From NCBI GenBank assembly GCA_033398695.1, contig CM065802.1, forward strand, positions 138,742,096 to 138,806,095: a stretch of 64,000 bases of DNA, read 5' to 3'. Source of the DNA: Orobanche coerulescens (Eukaryota; Streptophyta; Magnoliopsida; Lamiales; Orobanchaceae). Made by a program: the position numbers and the translations under genes. The number at the start of each line of letters is the position of its first letter. Position 1 is the first letter of the stretch. Below, piece after piece: positions 10,945-21,619 of the stretch. The notes below the pieces were generated by a model. The model worked only from the letters and a program-made list of their open reading frames with translations. It was not told where the DNA came from and did no database searches.

Positions 10945-11890
10945 TAGCTTAAACTTTTGAAAATAGATCTGTTTTAATCAAGTAAACCAAAAAGAAAAAA
11001 ATTGCTTTAAGATTGTTGAATACTTTTTGAAAACGAATACTTGAAAAAACAAATACAGTATATATATCGAATATATAATTTATTTATGCCCTGCAAAAAA
11101 GTTCTTAGCCGAACGAAAATTTGTTGATCACGAAAACGAACGAAAGTCGTTGTAGAGTCCAGAACATCTGTCTCGTTAAAGCAAATTCGCCCTCACCACG
11201 GTGTATGGCGTCTGCCTCCTAGGATAAAACAACATTTCGATGCACTGAATCGATGATCCCTTTCACCCTCAACGAACTAGAATAGATCTGTATACTATCA
11301 CCGACCCGGAACAGAAGAGAAACGGAAAAGAAAAATCTGACCGAAAAAAAAAGGCTCTCGAAAATTGTACGTCTGAAGTGAAAAAATCGAACCCCTCAAG
11401 CCAGGTATTTATAGGTGAAGGCTGGAGGAGGTTATGTGCTGGAGGAACTCTAAACCGATTAGGATTGGTATCTTGATACTTATCCTAATCTGTTTAATTC
11501 GATAATTATCAATTAAATTGATATTTGTCCGGATCCGAAAAATTCGGAATTTATAATTGAGGTGTTTCAGCAAAATGAAAATTTTCCGAATAAAAGTGCA
11601 GTAAAAATATAACTTCGAGACGCCAAGACATTTCACCCAAATCACCCTTCGACCGAGCCGAGCCGGGCGTACGGCGGCGGCGCGCGCGTGAGGGGCGCCT
11701 AGTCACACATCCACTCATATCTCACTTTTGAACAAAAGTTTGTCCACATCTCCTTATATACTCACAATTTTTCCATTCTTTTTCCAATGTGGGATAACAT
11801 CCCAAACTCATTTCTAAATGGTTCACTTTGTAACATTATATCTCATTCATACCTCAATCATTTTGAGTGTTCTTACATGTTTTGAAAACC
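10945..11890 (-). mobile_element. copia-1 5' untranslated region and probable 5' LTR
   Basis: No coding frame. Segments around 11410-11420 (TATTTATAGG), 11655-11700 (a GCGGCGGCGCGCGCG run) and 11790 (CCAATGTGGGA) have matching counterparts in the same order and strand in the solo LTR at 21878-22834, so this is very likely the copia LTR. Exact ends and a primer-binding site were not found. Confidence 0.55.
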
Positions 11891-12059
11891 TCATACGGAG
11901 TACTACGTATTCCAACTAAGTCCCGACTTTAACTCGTAGTCGATCCCACTCAAAATTGCCTCTCAAACGGGCTGCTCAAAACAGCTCATTTCCTCTATTT
12001 TTTCCAATATTTCCAATAAGACACCAATAAGGAAGGATATCCCGGAACACCTATTACAA

Positions 12060-12650
12060 TATGTGAACATGGTGATAAATATTTATATTTTAATATATTC
12101 ATGTGTGTTATGTTTATTTCCATATTTGAGCACGGCGATGGTGATATTTTTGTACAAGTGTTTCCCTACTTCTGTTTTGATGTGGTGACACATTCAATTT
12201 TTGATTTTTTTTTGTTGAGGGAGAGACGAGAAACTCCCCCCACCCGTATCTGAGGTCCCTTGACAAGGCAGGTGTTAAATCGAGGGATGTGCACTAATGG
12301 CAGCCCTGCAAGGGAGAGTACCAACGAGACACGAACCCAGCAACAAACCTTGCAATATTTCAGCAAAGTATTGTCACCACACAAATTCGAACCCGCAATG
12401 TCGGAGTGTTTCCACCTCAATCACCTTGCAACTTACCATTAGTCTATGCCCCTGGGACTTCAATTTTTTATTTTTATTTATGGCATTGTCGCCTTTTGTT
12501 TCATTTTATGTTTTTTTATTTTCACTTTTTGATATATTTTGTGATATTTAGAGTTTTCATCTGAGTATTGTTATTTTTCAAATGTTTTCAATTCCTGCAT
12601 AATTTGGGTGATATTTTTTGAAAAATGTTCCTATTGCAATATGTGAACAC
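12060..12650. repeat. AT-rich repeat unit, interrupted by a SINE
   Basis: Unit of about 290 bp containing GGTGATATTTTTGTACAAG, GATGTGGTGACACATTC and ATTTATGGCATTGTCGCC. It matches 17117-17407 and the partial copies at 17408-17560 and 139-318. A SINE splits it at about 12210 and element B splits the next unit at 12651. The parent repeat is unidentified. Confidence 0.7.
12210..12458 (-). mobile_element. tRNA-derived SINE
   Basis: Absent from the otherwise matching unit at 17235-17270, so it is an insertion. On the minus strand it has an A-box-like word (TGGTAAGTTGCAAGG), a B box (GCGGGTTCGAATTTG) about 40 bases later, and ends in a poly(A) run. Flanking near-identical words (TTCAATTTTTGATTTTT at 12193 and TTCAATTTTTTATTTTT at 12459) form the TSD. 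Confidence 0.7.
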
Positions 12651-13780
12651 TGTTGTGTCAAGATTTAACACCTTCCGACCGGCGATCGCCTCCGAGGCCG
12701 AGCGACCGACTTACAGGCCGAGCGACCGAGTCACTGCCGAGCGACCAAGGCAAGCCTGCCGATCGGCGACCAGGCGACCGAGCCTTAGCCCAGTGGACAT
12801 GCTAGATCGCAACCAAGGGCCTGTGGCGAATCCTTGCCGAGCGATCGACCTCAAGGCGATCGCCTCTCAGTACTCGGCGACCGACCCTTGGCGATCGACC
12901 GTCTCTCGGCACCTGACGACCTACCCATGGCGACCGACCCTTGGCGACCTCCATCCACTGGCCGATGACGACCTCCGAAGACCATCCAGGGACGACCGCC
13001 TCATGACGATCACCACCGATGGCCATCCAAATCGGTAAAGGCCGAGCCTCAAGACTGGCGCCATGTGCAAAGGCCGGGACAAGATCCGCGAATCCCGGGC
13101 CATTGACCAAAGCCTGACAGATTCCCTCCACCAGCCGACAGGCCGCCGAAAGCTTGTCGGTAGGGCCACATGTTGACTGACTTATGACACGTGATGACTC
13201 CTTATCGACCGCCACTGGCGCCACCATCGCATTGACTTTATTCTGACAAACAAGATATTCTCGACTTTAGCTTGTGACCCAGAGATCGCCCCATTAAAGT
13301 ATCGCCACAGCGATCGCCGAATATTAAAATGACCGGCAGCGGTCGGCCACTACAGACAGACCCGCCGCCCTATATAAACAAGGCACCTTCACTTGTCCAA
13401 AGTGACCCGAGATTTGACTCTCTAAACTCGGGCAATCTCACGATTCAAACACTTGGCAATCATCCAACTCTTGGCATGACTTTCTTTCGGTCTTACTTCT
13501 CCTACTTTTCTCCTCGAGCAGACACGGCGGACGAAGAACACCTAGCTTCGCTCAAGAGCCGGATCAACAGAGTCTTTTACACTCATTGTAATTAGATTTC
13601 TCTAATTAATACTTGTATCCACGAATATTTGTATTAATAACATCTCGCGAGAGCATTCAAGCCCGGCCTAACAAACCCGCAAACCTTGTATTATTTATCT
13701 TCTCTGGAAGTGCTCCCGCATTTGTTTGTTGTCCGTCTTCCAGCAGATTAATCTTCGGATAAATATTTTGGGCAACAACA
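12651..13780 (+). repeat. Element B 5' LTR
   Basis: 1130 bp, starts TGTTGTGTCAAG, ends GGGCAACAACA. TATA box TATATAAAC at 13371. Confidence 0.92.
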
Positions 13781-15186
13781 ATCGGGCGCTAGAAGGAGGG
13801 GATCCAACCTCGATTTTTACACCTACCGTCCCAAGAACACTCACTGTTTTGGCGTATATTTGAAGTGACACTCACCGCACTTCAAAAGAAATCCTTCGTA
13901 AAACATTTCTTCCGCCTCCGTCGAAGAAAGCCGCCGACCAGCCGGCTGCACTCTGCCTGGCCCCAATCCGAGCCGCGGCCGATGGTGGAAGGTAGCCGCC
14001 GCGCCGGGAGGCGCCGACCACGCCCCGGAAGGCGGCCCGAGTTCTCGCTCGATCGGTTCGAACCAAGGAACAGATCGAAGGGGCCTTGGCCGTCCACAGA
14101 GCGACGGATCGCTCGACGCGCCTCCGCCTACCGCCTCTGCCTCCCGCCGAAGTTCAAACGGAAGCTTAAGGCACTACCGCCGAACAAGTGCCAGGAGGCT
14201 CTCGCCCGCAAGAAGAGGCGCTGGCACTGGGCACGTCTCGTCTTCGATCGCCCGGGCGGTGACCCGACTCGCGACCGGGCACCCGGCCCGGCCTACGAGA
14301 CGACGGAGTTGGTGTCCGTCACTGTGAGCTCGGCCTACCCGGCTCCCACAAGACGATCCACCCGCCTGGCTCCCGCCCGCCAAATTCCCGAGGTCGGGCA
14401 AAGAATCGGGTCCGAGGTTTGCACACGATCGCCTCGGCCCCGCCTCCCAAGGCCGATCCGCAAGGCCGAGCCGCGGCGATCGCGCAATGCAACGTCGATC
14501 GACGACATGAAGGCGCTCTCGCAATCCGGCAAAGGCCGTGAGGACGATCGCCCGCCGAGCGAGCCGCTCGCGATCGACATCGAGCTCGCCCGGCAAAGAC
14601 ACGATCGCCCTCCTAAGACACCCGTACCAAGGGCGATCGGACCCCCAAGCACACCCGCACAAGTTCAACATCTACATGACCGGTGTGGGGCATCGACGCG
14701 ACTGTGTGCCGAATGTTCCTCCGACCTTCGGACGACTCGCCACCGGTGGTACACTTCATTGCCACCTCGGTCCATCGCCTTTAACGGTGGGCGCACGTCT
14801 TCACGGAACACTTCGCCACTGTGGTCGCCCGGCCGTAAGGTCGCCATCGCATGATGCAAATCGATAAGGAGAACAGGAGTCCGACTGACTACATCGACCG
14901 GGTTGACATGATCATCCTCAACGGCGAGCCCGTAAGCGATGAGACCGCCTCTACGCGGTCCTAGGAGGTTTTCGTGGTTTCGCCTATGTTCAGTGCATCT
15001 CACGAAGACCCCGCCGACGACCTACGCAGCCTTCCGGCTAGAGCCGCGGATTTCTGTCTGCACAAAGGCTTCTTCTCACCTAGAGTAGACCGATCGGCGC
15101 CGTGCGACGACCTCCGCCTACCACCCGATCGCTACTACCCACAGAGCCGAGGACTCGCCACCGCCTACACCCAACATTCTAAGTGA
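13781..15186 (+). pseudogene. Element B gag remnant, frames broken
   Basis: The leader and gag N-terminus follow the 5' LTR. Blocks homologous to element C are readable in changing frames: RRKPPTSRLHS near the start, EAQVQHLHD-like out-of-frame gag near 14650, and words such as HRWYTSLPPRSI near 14745. At least several frameshifts break it, and no long gag frame survives. The longest plus-strand frame (13865-14854) is largely an Arg/Pro-rich out-of-frame reading. It lacks any pol motif. Confidence 0.6.
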
Positions 15187-15987
15187 GGGACTAGCCCGCC
15201 CGATCGCCAATATCGACCTACGAATAAAGCGATCGTCACGAGCGACGATCGCGCCTTCCGCCGATCGCAACATCATCAAGAACGGTGGACACGATCGCCA
15301 TCTGATCCAAAGATATAACATGACGGACTAAGGCATAAGATCGCCTCCACCGCACATCATAAAGCCATGGCCCCGGCAATGATGGAACCGGCCGCCTTGG
15401 CCATGCAAGGTCCCTTTCGCCGAGATCGCCCGCCTTCGTTTAAATACGAGGCTCGTAGTCGGAGGGCCCTCCAACATTAATCGGTGGACTCATTCCACAA
15501 CCCCGTCTCAACGTACACTGCCGAGGTCGGCCATCTCCATGGCCGACCGAGGTGGAAGCAGAGCTAACAAGCCGCGGCGTGGAGTTGATTCATCCGACGC
15601 CTCGCGCAAGGACTCCTCTAGACCGAGACCGCACGCCTTCGTTTAAAAACAAGGCGAGGCGCACCTAACAGAGGACCCTCATAATAAAGTGAGCCACGAG
15701 GCACTCATTGTCTTTGTGCACCAAGACACGGTCATGGGGTCGGTCCATCGATCTCCGCGACTGTGCACGATTCCTCAAGCAAGCGAAACCACCAAGTTTC
15801 CGTGGGGGATCGGCCAAAGTTGTTTTTTGCAGGTACAAGACCGAAAGATAGCTAAGCCAATCGACCATGATTAAGCCCAAGTCCGAGTCCTAAGTCAGCT
15901 CAAATCGCCCGTCCTCATCCATACACGATCACCAGCAAGAACCACCTCGCCCCATGTCTTCAACATAGGAGCAAGCTGGGGGGCAAT
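15187..15987 (+). other. Element B untranslated interior
   Basis: Contains the paired TTTAAA blocks (CTTCGTTTAAATACGAGG near 15430; a variant with TTTAAAAAC near 15643) and the purine tract at about 15974-15987. No coding frame. Confidence 0.65.
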
Positions 15988-17116
15988 TGTTGTGTCAAGA
16001 TTTAACACCTTCCGACCGGCGATCGCCTCCGAGGCCGAGCGACCGACTTACTGCCGAGCGACCGAGTCCACCGCTGAGCGACCAAGGCAAGCTCGCCGAT
16101 CGGCGACTGTGCGACCGAGCCTTAGCCCGATGGACATGCTAGATCGCAACCGAAGGGCCCAGGCGAATCCTTGCCGAGCGATCGACCTCAAGGCGATCGC
16201 CTCTCGCACTCGGCCGACCCTTGGCGATCGACCGTCTCTCGGCACCTGACGACCTACCCATGGCGACCGACCCTTGGCGACCTCCATCCACTGGCCGATG
16301 ACGACCTACGAAGAACATCAAGGGACGACCTCCTCATTACTATCACCACCGATGGCCATCCAAATCGGTAAAGGCCGAGCCTCAAGATCGGCGCCATGTG
16401 CAAAGGCCGACAAGATCCGCGAATCCCGGCCATTGACCAAAGCCTCGACAGATTCCTCCACCACCGACAGCCGCCGAAAGCTTGCCTGCAGGCCACATGT
16501 TGATCGACTCAGACACGTGATGACTCCTTATCGACCGCCCACTGGCGCCACCATCGATTGACTTTATTCGACAAACAAGATATTCTCGACTTTAGCCTCG
16601 TGAGATCGCCCCATTAAAGTATTGCCAAGAAAGCGATCGGCGAATATTAAAATGACCGGCAAAGCGGGCCACTACAGACAGACCCTGGCCGCCCCTATAT
16701 AAACAAGGCACCTTCACTTGTCCAAAGTGACCCGAGATTTTGACTCTCTAAACTCCGGGCAATCTCACGATTCAAACACTTGGCAATCATCCAACTCTTG
16801 GCAATGCCTTTCTTTCGGTCTTACTTCTCCTACTTTTCTCCTCGAGCAGATTACCGGCGGGACGAAGAACACCTAGCTTCGCTCAAGAGCCGGATCAACA
16901 GAGTCTTTTTACACTCATTGTAATTAGATTTCTCTAATTAATACTTGTATCCACGAATATTTGTATTAATAACATCTCGCGAGAGCATTCAAGCCCGGGC
17001 CTAACAAACCCGGCAAACCTTGTATTATTTATCTTCTCTCGGAAGTGCTCCCGCATTTGTTTGTTGTCCGTCTTCCAGCAGTATTAATCTTCGGATAAAT
17101 ATTTTGGGCAACAACA
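15988..17116 (+). repeat. Element B 3' LTR
   Basis: 1129 bp; TATA box TATATAAAC at about 16696. Differs from the 5' LTR mainly at CAG/CTG positions. Confidence 0.92.
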
Positions 17117-17560
17117 AACACGATGACAAATATTATATTTTAATATATTCATATGTTTTATATTTATTTCCACATTTGAGCATGGAGATGGTGATATTTT
17201 TGTACAAGTGTTTCCCTATTTCTGTTTTAATGTGGTGACACATTCAATTTTTTATTTTCATTTATGGCATTGTCGCCTTTTGTTTCATTTTATGTTTTTT
17301 TTTTTCACTTTTTGCATATATTTGGTGATATTTAGACTATTGCTATTTTTCAAATGTTTTCAATTCCTGCATAATTTGGGTGATATTTTTTGAAAATGTT
17401 CCATTATAATATGTGAACATGGTGACAAGTATTATATTTTAATATATTCATATGTGTTATATTTATTTCCACATTTGAGCACGGAGATGGTGATATTTTT
17501 GTACAAGTCTTTCCCTACTTCTGTTTTAATGTGGTGACACATTCAATTTTTAGATTTGTT
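17117..17560. repeat. AT-rich repeat, one full and one partial unit in tandem
   Basis: 17117-17407 and 17408-17560 both begin ACA(C/T)G(A/G)TGACAA and contain TTTGAGCA(C/T)GGAGATGGTGATATTT and GTGGTGACACATTC. Unit length is about 290 bp. Confidence 0.75.
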
Positions 17561-18560
17561 TAGTTACAATATATTTACTTCAATATGTTATCTCATAGAT
17601 GATAATATTTAGAGGTACTTGTCACCGGAGTGTTAATATATAATTGTGACAATAATTCTTTTTATTTTACTCATGTTAGTGTTTCCACACATGCATTGTT
17701 CTAGTGATATTCTGTTCAAAAATTTCTATTATTATGTTTGTATGCGGTAACCTTTTGTGCAAATATTTGTATACTTCTATGTTCATATTGTGAGACTTAT
17801 TATGTTTGATTCAGTTGCGGTATGTTTATTTCCAAATGTTATCTTTTATATGGTCATATTTAAAGTTATTTGTCATTAGATTGTTAGTTATGGTAACAAC
17901 AGTGAGTCTTATTAAGATATGAAAATGTTTCCACAGGTATGTATTTCGGTTGGTGATATTTTTTACAATTCAAACTTTGTAGCAAAAATTATTGTCATAA
18001 TTTGAATTGATATTGTTCGATTTTTCTACAAGGGTTTGAGAACTACTCGAATTTTGTGACGAAGAAAACAGCGAAGACATGAAGAAGTGAATGAATAAAG
18101 GAATTAATATTGGATTGTGGGATATTAATTGTATTCAAGATAAGGATTCAAATCAATAATATTGCCAAAACTTTCCTATTCTTTTTCTTCTAATTATTGA
18201 GGCAGTTTTTTCATATTAAAATGCTATACTATTTTATCCTTGGTAAGGAAGCTCATTCAAAATCATTCCAATGGAACTAAACCAGAGTAACATAAAGCCA
18301 CATCTCTTGAAATAGAATCAGCAGAATTTGATTCAGATGTATCAAATTCAAATTAATATCCAACAACGGACTAAGGTTTTATAGATACGGTAGATTTAAT
18401 AGATTAAATGCACTAATACATACACCATACATACTAAATCAAGATATAACAATGGGAGCTAGGGGGTTGGATACATATTACAAAATCACCAGGGGACTTC
18501 AAACTGATAAGTAAATAACTACTCCTCTCGAGAACATGACATCATCTAGTTCTTGAGGAT
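17561..18560. other. AT-rich stretch without a recognised gene
   Basis: To about 18050 it keeps loose echoes of the upstream repeat (GTTTATTTCCA, GGTGATATTTTTTAC, TTTCCACA) but no clear unit. The remainder probably includes the 3' flank of the minus-strand X8 gene. Confidence 0.4.
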
Positions 18561-18589
18561 TCAAGAATTATATTTGCAGGTATCGGTAC
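18561..18589 (-). CDS. Possible alternative last exon of the X8 gene
   Basis: On the minus strand an acceptor (ACTTTTTTCAG) is followed by nine codons ending in TGA that encode TDTCKYNS. Joined to the donor GTACGT after 18721 (intron 18590-18720, 131 bp), it would replace the tail TSLCSFLT. Both tails have the same length and keep the last cysteine in the same place. Inferred from splice consensus only. Confidence 0.45.
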
Positions 18590-18691
18590 CTGAAAAAAGT
18601 AAACAGCGTATCAAAACTAATAAGCTACTTATTTAACTTCAATTTTCTCATCACCAAATAATCTATTAAATCAATCACACTGAGACGAAAA

Positions 18692-18997
18692 CTACGTTAA
18701 GAAGGAACAAAGAGACGTACTGGGATCGGTGGAGGTAATCATGCCAGAGCCAGCGAAGTAACAATTGGAATAAGTTTGATAGAAAGCATTCATGACAAAC
18801 GAGGCGTGGGCTCTCACATTGTCGGGCTCAAAGCAAGCGCCTCCCAACTGAATCGGGTGGCAGTTCACTTCCTGACCACAAACATAGTCTATGTTGGCCT
18901 GCAATTCAGGATCAGTCGCCTCTACCTTTGGCACGCACCACTTCCTGTCGTCCACAGTCGGTGGTGGCACAGATGGCTTTGGAACAGGCAACTGCAT
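18692..18997 (-). CDS. X8-domain (CBM43, Ole e 10-like) protein, main exon
   Basis: The minus-strand frame encodes an X8 carbohydrate-binding module of about 80 residues: KWCVPKVEATDPELQANIDY, then CHPIQLGGACFEPDNVRAH, FVMNAFYQTYSNC and FAGSGMITSTDPS. The six hallmark cysteines are present (residues 21, 40, 46, 55, 79 and 97 of the frame). X8 modules bind beta-1,3-glucan (callose) in the cell wall; they occur as small secreted proteins such as the olive pollen allergen Ole e 10, in plasmodesmal callose-binding proteins, and at the C-terminus of GH17 glucanases. A splice acceptor (GATATGCAG) at about 18992 suggests that the listed ATG is inside the intron edge and that a first exon with the signal peptide lies upstream (rightwards), but I could not find it. 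Nearest neighbours are transposons on both sides. Confidence 0.8.
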   Translation of the reverse strand: MQLPVPKPSVPPPTVDDRKWCVPKVEATDPELQANIDYVCGQEVNCHPIQLGGACFEPDNVRAHASFVMNAFYQTYSNCYFAGSGMITSTDPSTSLCSFLT

Positions 18998-18999
18998 AT

Positions 19000-19779
19000 C
19001 ACCATCGTCATATCAGAGGTGCCCAAAGTCTAATTTGTCATTTACCAAGAAACAAGGCTTGAGCACTATTGCGTCGAGTAGAGCCATGTGGGCTTGGCAA
19101 CGCCGACCCACATGAGTGGATCCCAAACTTGTTGAACTAACCACCCACCTTAATACTTATAAAATAACTTTCAAGGTGTTGTTTTCCAATGTAGGATATG
19201 ACTTTTCATAAAGATTCAGCTTAAGGACACTCTTATAGAAGTGGAATATGACTTTTCTAATGTCTTATTCAATGAAGGAAACACACTCCTACAAATATTT
19301 ACAGACAATGTCTACAACCGAGTAAGAGTTTCCATACAAGTGGTTTACATATTTGTCAAGTCTCTTTTCACACTTGTATATATCACTCAGGAGAGCTTAT
19401 AGAATATACGATCAAGTTTGGAGTTTATAGGTAGAATACTTTGAGAATTTGTGACACAGTTTCTTTTATTTCATAAATCGTATTCCAGATTCCGGTCTAT
19501 GTTCTAAAATCGCTGGAAGATTGATAATTAGAACCTTGTAATTTTGGTGCTCCGGACCAGCATCGTCATTAATACAGGAAGATTCAAGTCATAGTTGCTT
19601 AAGCCCACGCCATAGCCAAAGATAGTGTGTTTAAGGTTGTTAGTTTATGAGGGAGTGACACACGTACAAGTCCAAACTATACACCAGTGCACAAATACTA
19701 CTTAATGAAGGAGTTTTGAGAGGGATTAGGACGTTTCTCCGTACAATTAATTGTGTAGTGTTCTTCCAGAATCCTGTTG
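19000..19779. other. Unassigned stretch upstream of the X8 exon
   Basis: Should hold the X8 promoter and first exon if the gene is intact. I saw no signal-peptide frame. A stretch near 19130-19270 (ACCCACCTTAATACTTATAAA, CCAATGTAGGA) resembles copia LTR sequence. Confidence 0.35.
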
Positions 19780-20523
19780 TAAAACAAATAAAACTAAAAC
19801 TAATCGCCTCAAAATATATAAAAATAAAGGGATGGGAGTTCGCAAGCCCGTGCGGTGAGTATGCAACATCATTTGAGGAATTATGTTCTGATTGGGGCAT
19901 ATTTTATCAAACTACATAATTTATCAAACTACAGCTCACTACACTCCTTAATTTAATACACTTGATGAATGAAATAATTGAACCCTGAAAGATATTGTGA
20001 ATGTTTTATTAATAAGTTAAGGGCTGCCTCATAACACGTGGGAGGAAGTTATTCGGACAGGTAACCACAATCTGATAAAAAAAACTACATAAAGGTAAAG
20101 ACAACTTCTTATGACCTGTAAAAACAACACAAACCATCTTTTAAATATCTTAAAGTATGTGGGTGTTTGGCTAAGGTGACTTGAAACCAAACAAATCCAC
20201 GATTGGACCTGATAGTTGATGGCATGTTTATTGTTTATGCATAAAATATCAGTGCATAATCGCAAGTACAAAATTCATGAAATGCATGAGGGAACTGAGT
20301 CTGTAAATGTTGTTTCCTTGAAAACAGTTATCCATACAAATAGATGATAAAATCAAGTTCAAATAAAAGAACTTTAGAAACCACAAGTAGTTCAACTCGT
20401 GTGAATGGTAAACTAAGGCAGAGTAAGCGGTCAAAAACGGCCTACTCGTTTGATACTAATTTTGAGGCCTATGCGATAAATGATGAGCCAAAGACCATTC
20501 AGGAAGCATTGTCTAGTCTTGAT
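19780..20523 (+). pseudogene. copia-2 integrase remnant
   Basis: Readable blocks in shifting frames: CGEYATSFEELCSDWGIFYQ (after the second catalytic Asp), LKDIVNVLLIS, GLPHNTWEEVIRT, YLKVCGCLAKV-like sequence near 20160, and a FIGYA-like word near 20235. A linker with KLRQSKRSKTAYSF and PKTIQEALSSLD ends where a hAT MITE inserts. A short direct duplication (TTTATCAAACTACA) occurs at about 19903 and 19920. Multiple stops; not functional. Confidence 0.8.
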
Positions 20524-20860
20524 TAGGTGTGTAAATCAATTCAAACAAACCGAACGTATGAATAGTCGAACTTGTTTGAAATGTTATCGAGATTTAAACA
20601 TTATGTTTGAGCTTGATTGAATTAGTAATTGAGCCGAGTTCGGATGAGCTTTAACCGAACCGAACACGAATCGAGCTCGAATAACTTGAATTTCTACATG
20701 TATTTATAATTTTTATTCAAATCGAGCCGAACTTGAGCCGAGCTTTATATCTTACCAAATACAACTAATTGTGTCCTATAATGAACCAAGCTCGAATGAG
20801 CTTTTTACTAAGCAAATTCGAGTTGAGTATCGAGTAGCTTGAATTTGATTTTCAGCCCCA
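20524..20860 (+). mobile_element. hAT MITE in copia-2
   Basis: 8-bp TSD GTCTTGAT at 20516-20523 and 20861-20868; removing the 337-bp insert restores the copia frame (LSSLDAPFRK). Ends are imperfect inverted repeats (TAGGTGTGTAAATC / TGGGGCTGAAAATC read inward). The interior is rich in GAGCTCGA and GAGCCGA words. No coding capacity. Confidence 0.88.
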
Positions 20861-20868
20861 GTCTTGAT

Positions 20869-21305
20869 GCTCCTTTCCGGAAAGTGTCAATAAACAATAA
20901 GATTCATTCCATCACGCAAAATCATACTTGAGAATTAGTTTATCTCCCACTAAGTTGCAAGCTTTAGGATGTAAATGGTTCCTAAAGATAAAATGTAATG
21001 TTAATGGATCAATCTCGCTTGTTACTAAAGAGTTTAAACCGAAAAAAGGTTATGACTTATGTTCAGATGCTACTTGTGATTGTTGCTTTTCACAATCTCG
21101 CGATTCATAAGATGAATGTGAAAACTGCATTTCAAATGGTGAATTAGAATAATGTAATGTTAATGGATCAATCTCGCTTGTTACTAAAGAGTTTAAACCG
21201 AAAAAAGGTTATGACTTATGTTCAGATGCTATTTGTGATTGTTGCTTTTCACAATTTCGCGATTCATCAGATGAATGTGAAAAGTGCATTTCAAATGGTG
21301 AATTA

Positions 21306-21307
<2 letters not shown>
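20869..21307 (+). pseudogene. copia-2 reverse transcriptase N-terminal remnant with a 159-bp tandem duplication
   Basis: Blocks LGCKWFLKIKCNVNGSI, KEFKPKKGYD and MNVKTAFQ-like sequence (near 21110) are copia reverse transcriptase. 20992-21150 is repeated almost perfectly at 21151-21309, so the KEFKPKKGYD to MNVKTAF stretch is present twice. Confidence 0.8.
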
Positions 21308-21345
<38 letters not shown>

Positions 21346-21614
21346 GCGCGTTCTATGCAGTACCAATATTAGATGCAGTACTTTACAGTACTAATTTATG
21401 CATGAGTTTTGTACTAATTATGCATGAAATATATGCATTTCGTGCATCAAAATTTCAATGCATCGATATTTTGATGCATATAAAGCATATTTTAATGCAT
21501 TGCAATTTTGATGCACGAATTGCATATATTTCATGTATAATTAGTACAAAACTCATGCATATTTGCAATTCGCAGTATAAGAACCATTCTCACTTGATAC
21601 TATATATATATATA
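21308..21614. mobile_element. Palindromic MITE inside a (TA)n microsatellite (Micron-like)
   Basis: A (TA)n run at 21308-21343 and another at about 21600-21614 flank a 256-bp insert (21344-21600). Its centre is a near-palindrome with arms of about 60 bp: GAGTTTTGTACTAATTATGC on the left and its complement on the right, with GATGCA words throughout. Rice Micron elements are known to sit between (TA)n tracts; homology to them was not tested. Confidence 0.65.
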
Positions 21615-21619
21615 ACAAA

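Larger units (their letters stand above)
12651..17116 (+). mobile_element. Element B: gag-only (TR-GAG-like) LTR retrotransposon
   Basis: TSD AACAC at 12646-12650 and 17117-17121. LTRs are 12651-13780 and 15988-17116. A primer-binding region (GGGCGCTAGAAGG) follows the 5' LTR; a purine tract (AGCTGGGGGGCAAT) precedes the 3' LTR. Removing it joins the repeat unit cleanly (GTGAACAC then GATGACAAAT). The interior is 2.2 kb with gag only. Compared with C it shows many tiny deletions and substitutions at CAG and CTG words, so its apparent decay may be partly technical. Confidence 0.93.

Noticed and set aside
12180..12460. Possible tRNA gene, because of a B-box-like word
   Set aside because: The surrounding sequence does not fold as a tRNA cloverleaf by eye; poly(A) tail and TSD fit a SINE.
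13865..15186. A long plus-strand protein in element B
   Set aside because: The 329-residue frame is mostly an out-of-frame reading of gag produced by small indels; the true gag words lie in other frames.
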